64,000 bases of DNA from Gammaproteobacteria bacterium RIFCSPHIGHO2_12_FULL_63_22 (GCA_001801685.1 MGYJ01000067.1:37164-101163); one strand, 5' to 3'. Positions 9,334-18,259 are shown, counted from the first letter of the stretch. Program-made: numbers and translations. The notes: generated by a model not told the origin, from the sequence alone.

Positions 9334-12324
9334 TTACCAGCTGAAGCCCGCGGTCAGCTTGACCATACGTGGCGGGTACAACGTACCGTTGCCGTTGCGG
9401 CTGCCGTAGTTGGGGTTGGTGTCGGTGGGACCACCGCGCCAGGTGTCGTAGTCGGTGAAGTTGTACCAGTTCAGCACGTTGATGATGTCGGCGCGGACGC
9501 GGAACTTGGTATCGCCGAAGGTCGCCCATTCCTTCTGGATCGCCACGTCCCACTGCTTGTAGCCAATGGCATTGCCCGGGGTGAACGGGTCGAAGAAGCA
9601 GCTGTTGAAGTCCGGTACGTCGTGGCAGTTCAGCGCTTCCCTCGGGGTCGGGCTGGCCAGCGTCAGCTTGGTGCTGAGCGTGAGGCCGGTGGCCGTGCCC
9701 CAGATAGCCGTGGCGACCATGCGATGCCGCGCCAAGCCGAGCGAACGCGTGATGTTGACGTCGTCCAGGTTGGGATAGTCGAACGAATAGTGCTCGTCGG
9801 ATGCGTAGGCATTGCCGCGGTTCTCGGTGGCGTCGTTGAAGGTGTAGGCCATGGTGAAGCCCCAGCGCGAATCCTCGCTATACAGCTTCTCGAGTTGGAC
9901 CTGCAGGCTGTTGTTTTCGGTCTCGATGCCGTTGGTTGCGATGATGAGCGTGCCGTAGCCCGGAATCGGGAAGCCCCAGGGCTGGCAGCCCCAGGTGGCG
10001 CCCACGCAGTTCGGGTCGCGGAAGGTACCGCCCGGATAGCGATTGCCCAGCGCGAACACAATGCCGTCGTGGCTTTCCACGTGCGAGATCGTCACCGAGC
10101 TGTTCCAGTCGTTGCCCCAGAGCTTGAAGGCGTTGCGCATGCCGATGCTGATCTGGTCGGAGTACGGCGTCTTCAGGTCATTGTCGATCAGGTTGACCTC
10201 GGCGCCGAGGTTCTGGTTCGCGACGACCAATGCGTCAAGGTTTGCCTGATCGAAGTACGACGTGTTCCAGGCCAGGCAGTTGTTGACGCCCACGGTGCAG
10301 GGATTTCCGGGCACGTCGAAGCGGTAGTTGTAGGTCGGGAACGTGCTCTTGGATTGCTCGAGCGCGATGTAGTCCCACAGGTTGCGGTCGTACGAACGAC
10401 CGATGCCGCCGAAGATCACATGGCGCTGGTCGGCATTGATGTCGTACGAGAAGCCGAACCGCGGTGCGAACGCGCCCTTGAAGGCCTCGCGATTGCTGCC
10501 GTCGCTGATGTAGTTCTCGATATCGTAGTCCACGTTCGGCGCATGCAGGTTCGGCCAGCCACGCAGCGCGGCGGCCAGGCCGGCAGGCGTTACATAGTCG
10601 AAGTAACCGGGAGACTGTTCGTAGTCCCAGCGCACGCCCATGTTCAGCTGCAGGTTGTCGTTGACGTCCCAGTCGTCCTGCACGTAGATGCCGAACTGCT
10701 TGTTCCTGGAGGTGATGTCACGATCGACGCCGCCCACCGGCGAACCGAACTGGACCTGGTAGGGCGTGGAAAGGCTGGAGTTGATGTTGTAGAAGAACTG
10801 CGCGTTGTACGGCTGCTGTTCGAAGGCATTGATCTCGACCATCTTGTACTTGAAGCCGGCCTTGATCTTGTGTGCGCCGCCGCCGATGTCGAAGAAGGTG
10901 ATGTCGTCCTTGATGCTCCAGCCACTCTGGCCCTTGTCCTGGTAATCGCGACCGCCGCCGAGGTTGATGATGCCGCGACCCGCGTCGAAGCCATTGGTGA
11001 TGATGCTGCCAGGCCCGATCGTCAGGGGGCGGGGACCGAAGCTGGCGTCCTCGTAGGTCAGGTGCGCATCGTTGAGATAGCTTTCAGCGCTGTACTGCCA
11101 GCGGAAGTCCAGGCGCGTTTCATCACCGGTCTTGGTCGTGCCGTAGGTGGAGGTGTTCTGGCCGCCGAGATTGCCGATATCGTCTTCGGTGCGGTACTTG
11201 GCGGTGAATTCCAGCAAGTGGTTGTCGCTGGGCACCCAATCGATCTTGGCGAAGTACAGGTCTTCTTCGAACGGCGACGAGGTCGTCTGGTTGGCCAGCG
11301 CCGCGAGTTCCGCAGGCAGGTCATCGGGCGTGAAGTTCTGGCCCAGGTTCATCTGTGCGGGACGATCGATGTTCTTGTGCTCGTAGCTGAAGAAGAAGTG
11401 CGCCTTGTCCTTGATGATCGGGCCGCCAATCGCCAGGCCGTATTGCACTTCCTCGGAATCGAGCTTGTTGTCGTTGTCCTTTTCCCGCAACGTCGGCAGT
11501 CGCAGGCCTTCGTTGGTGAAGTCGTAGAAGACTTGCCCGTGGAATTCGTTGCTGCCGGACTTGGTTACCGCGCTGACCACCGCGCTGCTGACCTGGTCGT
11601 ACTCTGCTTTGTAATTGGACGTGATGACCTTGTACTCGGCGATCGCCAGCTGCGGGAACGGATTGCCGATGCTGGAGTCCTGTCCCGTGATGCCGCCCTT
11701 GACCACGTAGTTCTTCTGGCCGACGCCATCGATGAAGACGTTGATGCCGTTGGAGTTCTGCGCGCCGCTGGTCAGCTTGGAGCCGCTCTCCGTGGCGGTG
11801 AACACCACGCCCGGGACCGTATCGGCGAAGGCGAGGAAATTGCGATTGCCCTGCGGCAGCGCGTCGATCTGCTTGGTCGATACATAGGTCGCGATTTCAG
11901 ACGTCTTGGTCTCCTGCAGGGCTGCGCCTTGCACAACCACCGCGTCCAGCGTCGTGGCGGCAGGCGCCGCGGCTCCGACCGGAAGATTCAGGCTGGCCGT
12001 CTGGCCCACCGCCAGGGTGACGTTGCGCGAGCTGGTCTTGCCGCCCGCCGAAACATCGATTCGGTAGGTTCCCGGCTGCAGGCCGGCGAGGATGTAGGTG
12101 CCATCGGCATTGGCCGTCGCGCGCGACGTGTAGCCATTGGCCAGGTTGGTCGCGGTGATGACGGCCGCGGCTGCCGGGGCGGCATCGGCAGTAACGACGC
12201 CGCGCAAGGTGGCAGACGTACTTTGGGCCATTACGGCGGGGGCAGTTAGTGCGAGGCAGCTTGCCAGTGCGACGCTGAGCAGGCTCGGGATCGGACGCGG
12301 GTTTTTGCGATGCTTGGTAGTCAT
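9334..12324 (-). CDS. Oar-like TonB-dependent receptor with N-terminal carboxypeptidase-regulatory-like domain
   Basis: A 996-residue outer-membrane receptor. The signal peptide ends near APAVMAQ. Residues of about 37-115 form a carboxypeptidase-regulatory-like (CarboxypepD_reg) beta-sandwich (TLRGVVTADAAP, GTYILAGLQPGTYRIDVSAGG). A plug domain with LPQGNRNFLAFADTVPGV follows, then a long barrel ending in an aromatic residue (TAGFSW), as outer-membrane barrels do. This layout is the Oar/OmpA-related receptor class, common in Xanthomonadales polysaccharide loci. It is the first gene of the operon with the GH144-type lipoprotein, ABC importer and discoidin-domain protein, and would import glucan fragments across the outer membrane. 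A CRE-like operator lies 32 bp before its ATG. Confidence 0.93.
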   Translation of the reverse strand: MTTKHRKNPRPIPSLLSVALASCLALTAPAVMAQSTSATLRGVVTADAAPAAAAVITATNLANGYTSRATANADGTYILAGLQPGTYRIDVSAGGKTSSRNVTLAVGQTASLNLPVGAAAPAATTLDAVVVQGAALQETKTSEIATYVSTKQIDALPQGNRNFLAFADTVPGVVFTATESGSKLTSGAQNSNGINVFIDGVGQKNYVVKGGITGQDSSIGNPFPQLAIAEYKVITSNYKAEYDQVSSAVVSAVTKSGSNEFHGQVFYDFTNEGLRLPTLREKDNDNKLDSEEVQYGLAIGGPIIKDKAHFFFSYEHKNIDRPAQMNLGQNFTPDDLPAELAALANQTTSSPFEEDLYFAKIDWVPSDNHLLEFTAKYRTEDDIGNLGGQNTSTYGTTKTGDETRLDFRWQYSAESYLNDAHLTYEDASFGPRPLTIGPGSIITNGFDAGRGIINLGGGRDYQDKGQSGWSIKDDITFFDIGGGAHKIKAGFKYKMVEINAFEQQPYNAQFFYNINSSLSTPYQVQFGSPVGGVDRDITSRNKQFGIYVQDDWDVNDNLQLNMGVRWDYEQSPGYFDYVTPAGLAAALRGWPNLHAPNVDYDIENYISDGSNREAFKGAFAPRFGFSYDINADQRHVIFGGIGRSYDRNLWDYIALEQSKSTFPTYNYRFDVPGNPCTVGVNNCLAWNTSYFDQANLDALVVANQNLGAEVNLIDNDLKTPYSDQISIGMRNAFKLWGNDWNSSVTISHVESHDGIVFALGNRYPGGTFRDPNCVGATWGCQPWGFPIPGYGTLIIATNGIETENNSLQVQLEKLYSEDSRWGFTMAYTFNDATENRGNAYASDEHYSFDYPNLDDVNITRSLGLARHRMVATAIWGTATGLTLSTKLTLASPTPREALNCHDVPDFNSCFFDPFTPGNAIGYKQWDVAIQKEWATFGDTKFRVRADIINVLNWYNFTDYDTWRGGPTDTNPNYGSRNGNGTLYPPRMVKLTAGFSW

Positions 12325-12355
12325 GTGACTCCCCTCCCAGGGGTTGGCGTTGCGC

Positions 12356-12369
12356 TGAAATCGGTTACA
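12356..12369. promoter_or_regulatory. CRE-like operator before the receptor operon (TGAAATCGGTTACA)
   Basis: A 14-bp match to TGWAANCGNTNWCA at every constrained position, with central CG. It lies 32 bp upstream of the receptor start and 33 bp after the lacI stop, so the receptor operon probably has its own repressible promoter here. Inferred ligand: the adjacent LacI regulator. Confidence 0.72.
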
Positions 12370-12401
12370 GACATGGAAAAAAAAAGTGTTGCGAAGCGGC
12401 C

Positions 12402-13424
12402 TCAGGAACTGTCGCCCCGCTCGCTGGATCGCGCGTCTCCACCGCTGGAGGCGCGCTCGATCAGTTTCGGGATGATCGGACTGTTGTCATTGGCCGACTC
12501 GCTGCCGGCGTCGAGCAAGGCGCGCAGCGCACGCGCGCCCAGGTCGGAAATGTTCACGCGCATGGTGGTCAGTGGCGGATACACGTAGCGCGCCAGCGGA
12601 ATATCGTCGAAGCCGGCCAGCGCGATGTCTTCCGGTACGCGGATGGACGCCTGGTTCAACGCAAACAGGCAACCGAGCGCCATCATGTCGTTCGCGGCGA
12701 ACACGGCATCGGGCCGAACCTTGGCCTTGGCAATCGCGACGCCCGCTTCGTGTCCCGACGATTCGCCGAAATCACCGGGGATCACCCACTCCTTGGTGCC
12801 CGGGAGCAATTCCGCCAGCGCATCGCGATAGCCGCGCAGGCGCTCGCGCGCATCGAAGTTGTCTTCCGGCCCCGTGATGAAAGCGATGCGCTTGTGCCCG
12901 TGCGACACCAGGTGGCGGACCATCTGCACTGCCGCACCGTAGTTGTCGATGCGCAACGACAGGTAGCCCGAATCGGGCAGGTGCGTGTTGATCAGCACCA
13001 CCGGCAAGGACGATGAAAGATTCTCGGTGAGGAAGCCAGACTCGTGCACGTAGGGCGACATCACCAGCAGCCCATCCACGCGGCCGCGCATGGCGCGCAA
13101 GGCGGCGCCTTGTTCTTCCGGATGGCCGTGGTAACTGGAGACGAGCAGGTACTTGCCGTGCTCGCGCGCCACCTGGTCGATGCCGCGCACGAGTTCGGAA
13201 AAGAACTCGCCGTAAAGATCCGGCAACACGACGCCGATAGTATTGGTGCGCTTGCTGCTGAGGCTGCGCGCCGCGGCGTGCGGCGTGTAGCGCAGGTCGT
13301 TGGCAGCCTTCAACACGGCCGCGCGCACGGCTTCGGTCACGTTGTCGTGGCCGTTGAGCGCGCGCGACACCGTGGCGACCGATACCTTGGCCACGCGGGC
13401 GACATCCTTGATGGTTACGTTCAC
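12402..13424 (-). CDS. LacI family transcriptional regulator
   Basis: A 340-residue regulator. The N-terminal helix-turn-helix is canonical (TIKDVARVAKVSVATVSRALNG) with hinge residues RSLSSKRTNTIGVVLPD, followed by the periplasmic-binding-protein-like sugar sensor domain. It lies directly upstream of the receptor operon in the same direction. A perfect CRE-like operator sits 39 bp before its start, suggesting autorepression, and the same pattern precedes the receptor and the GH1/ATPase pair. It is therefore the likely repressor of region A, released by an imported gluco-oligosaccharide or glucose. The C-terminal tail (about the last 15 residues) is Ser/Arg-rich and atypical. Effector identity is unknown. 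Confidence 0.94.
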   Translation of the reverse strand: MNVTIKDVARVAKVSVATVSRALNGHDNVTEAVRAAVLKAANDLRYTPHAAARSLSSKRTNTIGVVLPDLYGEFFSELVRGIDQVAREHGKYLLVSSYHGHPEEQGAALRAMRGRVDGLLVMSPYVHESGFLTENLSSSLPVVLINTHLPDSGYLSLRIDNYGAAVQMVRHLVSHGHKRIAFITGPEDNFDARERLRGYRDALAELLPGTKEWVIPGDFGESSGHEAGVAIAKAKVRPDAVFAANDMMALGCLFALNQASIRVPEDIALAGFDDIPLARYVYPPLTTMRVNISDLGARALRALLDAGSESANDNSPIIPKLIERASSGGDARSSERGDSS

Positions 13425-13462
13425 GCGGTCCTGCCCCCCTCCGGTGGCGTGCCGAACCCGAA

Positions 13463-13476
13463 TGTAACCGTTTTCA
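13463..13476. promoter_or_regulatory. CRE-like operator before the lacI-type gene (TGTAACCGTTTTCA)
   Basis: Fits TGWAANCGNTNWCA at every constrained position and lies 39 bp upstream of the LacI regulator start, in the 109-bp space after the glucokinase-regulator fusion. Probable autoregulatory site. Confidence 0.7.
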
Positions 13477-13533
13477 GTGAAACATGTAAAGACGGCGTTA
13501 CGGACAGGGCGGGAACCGCGTCAGATCAGCCTG

Positions 13534-15456
13534 TCAGCCGCTGGAACGGCTGTGCGAGGTCAATTCCGCGAGGTCTCCGGCCGAGCTGACGCCCAGGCTG
13601 GTGGCCCGGGCGCCCGGGGCGGCACGCTCGGGGCGGCCCTCGTCCAGGGCCATGGTCTGGGCATTGCCCAGTTGCGGCAGCAGGCCTTCGCCGCGACGCA
13701 GCGACAGGCCAACCACCAGTATGTCGATCATCAGCAGGTGCAGGATGCGGCTGATCATCGGTACCTGGGTCGCGATATCTTCAACGTGATCGACGATCAG
13801 TGCGACGTCGGCCTTGCGCGCCAGGGGTGACTGGCTGGCGGTGATGGCGATGACGACGGCGCCGTTGGCGCGCGCGCGGTCCACCACGTCGAGCAGCTCA
13901 TCAATGCGTCCGCTGCCGCTGATGACCACGGCAACGACGCCGGGCCGCAACAGGTTGGCGGCCAGCGCCTGCAATCGCGGCACGGTGTAGGACGCGGATG
14001 AAACGCCCATGCGCAGGAACTTGAACTGGGCGTCGTCGGCGACGCTGCCAAAATGGCCGACGGCGTAGAACTCGACGCGTTCCGCATCGCTGATCAGGCG
14101 CACGGCCTGGTCAATGCTTTCGCGATTGAGATGGTCACGCACTTGCAGGATGGCCGAGGCCGTGTTGCCAAGTACCTTGTCGCCGACTTCCAGGCTGCTG
14201 TCCTTGCCGGTGACCTGCGTGTGCGTGACCGGCATGGTGCCGGTGAGTCCGGACGCAAGACGCAACTTGAAATCCGACAAGCCCTTGCAGCCGAGCGAGC
14301 GACAGAAGCGGATGACGGTTGGTTGGCTGACTTCGGCCGACAGCGCCAGCTTGGCGATGGGATCGTTCAATGCCGAGCGCGGATGCGCCAGCACGTAATC
14401 GGCGACGCGTTGCTCGGCCGGCGACAGGCTGCTGCGGGCGCGACGGATCTGGTTGAGGATGGTTGCCGCTTCGTTCGATTCCAGCGCACCCAGCTGCGCC
14501 GACAGGATGGTGGACGCACCCATGAAGGTGGCGTCCTCGGCGGTGATGACGAAGGTCGGGATGCCCTTCATGTAATCGCTGAAGCGGCCCTTGTCCTCGA
14601 ATCGCGCGCGGAAGCCGGACCGGTCGAAGAATTCGCCGAGGCGCGGCACGATGCCGCCGCCGATGTAGATACCACCGAAGGCGCCCTGCGTTACCGCCAG
14701 GTTCGCTGCCGCGGTGCCAAGGATCGCGCAGAACGCGTCGAGCGTTTCGCGGCACAGTGCGTCCTTGTCCTCCAGCGCACGCCGGGTGATTTCCGGCGCG
14801 CTGAGCGGCTCGACCTTGGTGCCTGCGCGGTCGGCCAACGCGCGATAGATCAGCTCGATGCCCGGGCCCGACAGCACGCGTTCGAAGGACACGTGCGGAA
14901 AATGTTTCCAGCCGTATTGCAGGATGTGGATCTCGCGTTCGTCACGCGGCGAAAAACTGGTGTGGCCGCCTTCGGTGCCCAGCGCGATCCAGCCTTTTTC
15001 GGCGGGGATCAAACCCGACACGCCCAGGCCGCTGCCGGCGCCGATCAGGCCGTGCACGCTGCGCGGCAGTGCGACGCCGCCGCCGACCTGGTGCCGCTGG
15101 TGCGGCAGCAAGCTGGGCAGCGCCATCGCCAGCGCGGTGAAGTCGTTTACCACCACCAGGTTGTCGAAGTGCAAGCGCGCGCGCATTTCCTCGATCGAGA
15201 ACTGCCAGTGGTAGTTGGTCATGCGCACACGGTCGCCCGACACGGGATTGGCGATGGCGACGGCTGCATTCCGGATACGGACTGCCGGCAGGTCGGCGAG
15301 ATAGGCCGTTACCGCGGCATGGAAGTCGGCGTGTTCGGCGCAGCGCATCGACACTTTGTGCTCGAATCGACCCGGCGCGACTTCCAGTGCGAAGCGCGCG
15401 TAGGTACCGCCGATATCGGCGAGCAGTCGCGGGCTTTCAAAGGGGCGGTGGGGCAT
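13534..15456 (-). CDS. Bifunctional glucokinase / RpiR (HexR-like) regulator fusion
   Basis: A 640-residue fusion. Residues 1-325 are a bacterial glucokinase (LLADIGGTYARFAL phosphate loop, VVVNDFTALAMALP, GAGSGLGVSGL, LGTEGGHTSFSP), which phosphorylates glucose with ATP. Residues of about 335-415 are an RpiR helix-turn-helix (SPAEQRVADYVLAHP, SQPTVIRFCRSLG, SDFKLRLA) and about 455-585 a SIS sugar-phosphate-binding domain ending PMISRILHLLMIDILVVGLSLRRG. The regulator half resembles HexR, the repressor of Entner-Doudoroff genes. The same architecture is known from Burkholderia-type bacteria. The C-terminal tail of about 50 residues is extra. The ATG at 15456 has AGGAG 6 bases upstream. It follows the GH13 gene by 47 bp and probably shares its promoter. 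A second, stand-alone glucokinase lies at 61235. Confidence 0.93.
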   Translation of the reverse strand: MPHRPFESPRLLADIGGTYARFALEVAPGRFEHKVSMRCAEHADFHAAVTAYLADLPAVRIRNAAVAIANPVSGDRVRMTNYHWQFSIEEMRARLHFDNLVVVNDFTALAMALPSLLPHQRHQVGGGVALPRSVHGLIGAGSGLGVSGLIPAEKGWIALGTEGGHTSFSPRDEREIHILQYGWKHFPHVSFERVLSGPGIELIYRALADRAGTKVEPLSAPEITRRALEDKDALCRETLDAFCAILGTAAANLAVTQGAFGGIYIGGGIVPRLGEFFDRSGFRARFEDKGRFSDYMKGIPTFVITAEDATFMGASTILSAQLGALESNEAATILNQIRRARSSLSPAEQRVADYVLAHPRSALNDPIAKLALSAEVSQPTVIRFCRSLGCKGLSDFKLRLASGLTGTMPVTHTQVTGKDSSLEVGDKVLGNTASAILQVRDHLNRESIDQAVRLISDAERVEFYAVGHFGSVADDAQFKFLRMGVSSASYTVPRLQALAANLLRPGVVAVVISGSGRIDELLDVVDRARANGAVVIAITASQSPLARKADVALIVDHVEDIATQVPMISRILHLLMIDILVVGLSLRRGEGLLPQLGNAQTMALDEGRPERAAPGARATSLGVSSAGDLAELTSHSRSSG

Positions 15457-15503
15457 GCAAGGCTCCTGGTGGTGGCGCGAGTCTACGTGAATCGGTCGGG
15501 GTC

Positions 15504-18107
15504 TCAGTGCAACTCGATGATGGGGGATTCATCCATTACCAGGGGATCCCGGGCGCCGTCGCCGCCGCCGAAGCTGGCGCCGCCGGGCTGCGCGGTCAAG
15601 GGGCGGAAACCGCCGTCGAAGTCCCAGGTGCTGACGAGGATTCTTGCCCCGGCCAGCGAATCGAGGCCACCCAGGGCTGCCGCTGACAGGGTGAAGCTGA
15701 TCGTGCGCGCCTCCGGATCCACCTCTATGCCCGCGGCCGGTGTCGTGGCACGACCTTCGTTGGTGGCGCTTGCGCCATCGGACGCGTGCAAGGCATTCGA
15801 CCAGCCGTGGCTGCGCAGGCGGATGTTCCAGCGCATGTCGCCGGGCAGGTCGGCGTTCTGCCCGGGCATGGCGCGCGCGCCACCGCTCGCATCCGGCAAC
15901 TGGATGAAGATCGTGAATGCCACATGGTCGAAACCATTCGGCGGATTCCAGCTGCGGCTGATGTCGGCCATCGTCAGCGTGATCCGCAGCGCGCCGCCCG
16001 CGCCCTCTACCCTCACCTTTTGTATATCGGCCGTGTGACCCGACCAACTGTCGTCGCGCGGATAGGAATAGTTGAGCGTGCGACCACGATCATCGCCCGC
16101 GGGGTCAGCCACGTCGGCCAGCGTTTGCCATTGGCGGCTCACGCGGAAATGGAAGGGCGCCGATACGACGCCACCTTCGCCCTGCCAGCCGACCACCGAA
16201 TGCTCGACCTTTGGATCGACCATGCGCGAGGTGTCCACTTTCGCAGTCCAGCGGCCGTTGCGCCCCACCGGCACGGTAATGGCCGATGACAGGTCGCCAT
16301 CAATCACGAGCCGGAATTCCTGCAACCCGCGTGCTTCGCCGCGCAGTTCGAAGTCATCATTGACCGAATCGCTGGCCGGCGCATGCAGTGAGATGGACGC
16401 GCTGGCCGGCGCGATTTTTTCGACGCTGTCGCCCAGCACCCAGACCCGCCCACTGCGCGGCGGCAATGACAGCGTGATGCGTCCGCCCTCGCCCGCCACC
16501 AGGTGTCGGGCTTCGCCGCCGGCGATATCGAACACGCCGACCAGGCGGGCCCCCGATGTAAAACCGGTATCGAGATTGTCCAGCAAGGCCTCGGCGCCGG
16601 ACGTATTGAAAGCGACGATTGCCTTCTGCTTTCTATCGTCCATCCGGAAGGCGAACACCCCCGGCCCGGCGCCGTTGTCGCGCAACACGGTCGGCTTGCC
16701 GCGCGAGAACACGCGATGCTCCCGGCGCAGTTTGGTAGCGCGCTGGATGAAGCGATACAGGGGCGCGTCCGTATCAAAACGGTCGCGACCACCGGAGTCG
16801 CTGCCAGCGGCGAACATGGCAGCGCGCGGCACGGTAAAGCCTTGTTCGGTGCCGTAATAGATAGTGGGTATGCCAGGCAGCGTCATCATCGCCAGCAGCG
16901 CCTGCTGCAGGCCAGCCACATCGCCGCCGGACAGGAAGCGGTCCACGTCGTGGTTGTCCACGAAGGTGGGCATCAACTCGGGCCGCGCATGCACGCGCAT
17001 CATGCTGGTGATGCGATAGCCCAGTTCCGCGGTCGGCCGGCCGCGCGCGAACACGTCCACCAGGCTGCCATACAGCGGGAAATTGATCATGCCCGGCATC
17101 AGTGCAGAACCATCGGGCTGGCGGGTCAGTGCCTCGATGCGGCGCGCCTGGGTTTCCTCGAAAGGCTTGTCGATGGCGAAGCCTTCACCGAAAACATGGA
17201 AGTTGCTGCGGCCAGTCTCGCGCGCGATGGCTTCGATGCCCGGGTCGTCCTTGTCATCTGAAAACAGGAAATCGACCAGCGAAGCCGGCGGTACATAAAG
17301 GATGGTGTCCACGCGGAATGCATCCACGCCTGCTTGCCGGATCCAGTGGCCGTAACTCTTGCGCAGGGCCTTCAACACCACCGGGTTTTCACTGTTGATG
17401 TCATCGAGCCCCGACATCTGGAAGTCGTGCAACTGCGCATCGTCGCGGAAATCGCGCACCTTCGGCGTCCAGTGATAGATGCCGGCGGCGCGTTGCACCG
17501 GATCGCGCGCATCGTTGAGGCTGAAGGGCCACTGGCTGGGCGCGGTGCGTCCGCAGCTGTCGGGCAACAGTTTGAAGAATGCCGTCGGGTCGTCCTTGTT
17601 CCAGCCGCCCTCGTAATCGAACCAGCTGCCGGTGTGGTTCAGCACGATGTCCTGCACGAGATACATGCCCGCGCCATGCAGTTGCCGCGACAGGCGCTGG
17701 TAGTCGGCCAGTGAGCCCAGATGCGCATCCACGGCGCCGAAGTCATCGGCCCAATAGCCGTGGTAGCCGCCATGGTTGGCCTGCTTGTCCCACCAAAGGT
17801 TGGCGACGGGCGGCGTGACCCAGAGCGCGGTGGCGCCCAGGCCGCGGATGTAGTCGAGCCGGCGTGACAGGCCCTTGAAGTCGCCACCGTTGTAGCGGGA
17901 AGGGTCGGCAGCAGCGAATTCACCGGCCTTCTGGTCGTTGTTCGCGGGCTCGCCGTCGTCGAAGCGGTCGGTCAGGACGAAGTAGATGACCTGGTCTCGC
18001 CAGTCCGGGGACGGCACGTGCAAAGGCCCGTCCGGGCTGGCCAGGACCGGTCCGGCCCCCGCAAGCGCCAGGGTCGCCCCGGCCGCCCATTGCCAGTTGA
18101 TCTTCAT
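15504..18107 (-). CDS. Exported GH13 alpha-amylase family enzyme with C-terminal glucodextranase-type domain
   Basis: A 867-residue enzyme with a signal peptide (to about GPVLAS). The GH13 catalytic domain shows YLVQDIVLNHTG (region I), GVDAFRVDTILYV (II, nucleophile Asp), NFHVFGEGFAID (III, acid Glu) and MPTFVDNHDVDRFL (IV). After the barrel come beta-sandwich domains. The last 200 or so residues, from YSYPRDDSW to DESPIIELH, look like the glucodextranase C-terminal/DOMON-like domain (PF09985), a glycan- or membrane-associated module. A TTG at 18131 would add 8 residues; the ATG at 18107 gives a normal signal peptide, so I prefer it. It is first in the operon with the glucokinase-HexR-like fusion and diverges from the receptor at 18346. 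It should cut maltodextrins or cyclodextrins in the periplasm; the exact specificity is open. Confidence 0.88.
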   Translation of the reverse strand: MKINWQWAAGATLALAGAGPVLASPDGPLHVPSPDWRDQVIYFVLTDRFDDGEPANNDQKAGEFAAADPSRYNGGDFKGLSRRLDYIRGLGATALWVTPPVANLWWDKQANHGGYHGYWADDFGAVDAHLGSLADYQRLSRQLHGAGMYLVQDIVLNHTGSWFDYEGGWNKDDPTAFFKLLPDSCGRTAPSQWPFSLNDARDPVQRAAGIYHWTPKVRDFRDDAQLHDFQMSGLDDINSENPVVLKALRKSYGHWIRQAGVDAFRVDTILYVPPASLVDFLFSDDKDDPGIEAIARETGRSNFHVFGEGFAIDKPFEETQARRIEALTRQPDGSALMPGMINFPLYGSLVDVFARGRPTAELGYRITSMMRVHARPELMPTFVDNHDVDRFLSGGDVAGLQQALLAMMTLPGIPTIYYGTEQGFTVPRAAMFAAGSDSGGRDRFDTDAPLYRFIQRATKLRREHRVFSRGKPTVLRDNGAGPGVFAFRMDDRKQKAIVAFNTSGAEALLDNLDTGFTSGARLVGVFDIAGGEARHLVAGEGGRITLSLPPRSGRVWVLGDSVEKIAPASASISLHAPASDSVNDDFELRGEARGLQEFRLVIDGDLSSAITVPVGRNGRWTAKVDTSRMVDPKVEHSVVGWQGEGGVVSAPFHFRVSRQWQTLADVADPAGDDRGRTLNYSYPRDDSWSGHTADIQKVRVEGAGGALRITLTMADISRSWNPPNGFDHVAFTIFIQLPDASGGARAMPGQNADLPGDMRWNIRLRSHGWSNALHASDGASATNEGRATTPAAGIEVDPEARTISFTLSAAALGGLDSLAGARILVSTWDFDGGFRPLTAQPGGASFGGGDGARDPLVMDESPIIELH

Positions 18108-18149
18108 CGGCCCGAACCCGTGGGCCGCCAACTGGAAGCCCTTCGGCCA

Positions 18150-18162
18150 GTAGTTTAACTAC
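18150..18162. promoter_or_regulatory. HexR-like palindrome GTAGTTTAACTAC
   Basis: A perfect 13-bp palindrome around one central base, 43 bp before the GH13 start, in the 238-bp divergent space to the receptor at 18346. Related sites lie at 42624, 42721, 56841 and 56927, all before alpha-glucan operons. Extended to 15 bases it fits my recollection of the HexR consensus TGTAATWWWATTACA at 12 positions. Operator function is inferred from recurrence. Confidence 0.7.
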
Positions 18163-18189
18163 ATAACGAGGGAATGTGCAGGGAGGCCA

Positions 18190-18203
18190 TGAGAACGTTT
18201 ACA
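18190..18203. promoter_or_regulatory. CRE-like site with one mismatch (TGAGAACGTTTACA)
   Basis: Matches TGWAANCGNTNWCA except G for A at position 4. It lies in the divergent control region between the GH13 gene and the receptor at 18346. It may let the local LacI protein or a relative influence this pair, or be incidental. Confidence 0.45.
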
Positions 18204-18259
18204 TGGGCTGACCCCACTAAATCAGGGGGCTGGCTCACGGAATCGATAGAAAAAACGGT

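Noticed and set aside
6715-12249. A 1844-codon open frame on the plus strand opposite the receptor and ABC genes.
   Set aside because: It is antisense to five well-recognised genes, has Arg/Gly/Val/Glu-rich low-complexity translation, and reflects the absence of stop codons in GC-rich antisense frames.
12377-12385. A run of nine A bases (T9 on the minus strand) just after the lacI stop, considered as a terminator.
   Set aside because: No stable stem precedes it on the minus strand; only a 2-bp pairing could be found. It may still weaken read-through.
14053-16038. Open frame of 661 codons on the plus strand across the glucokinase fusion and GH13 genes.
   Set aside because: Antisense shadow; it crosses two real genes and the gap between them and shows no known domain.
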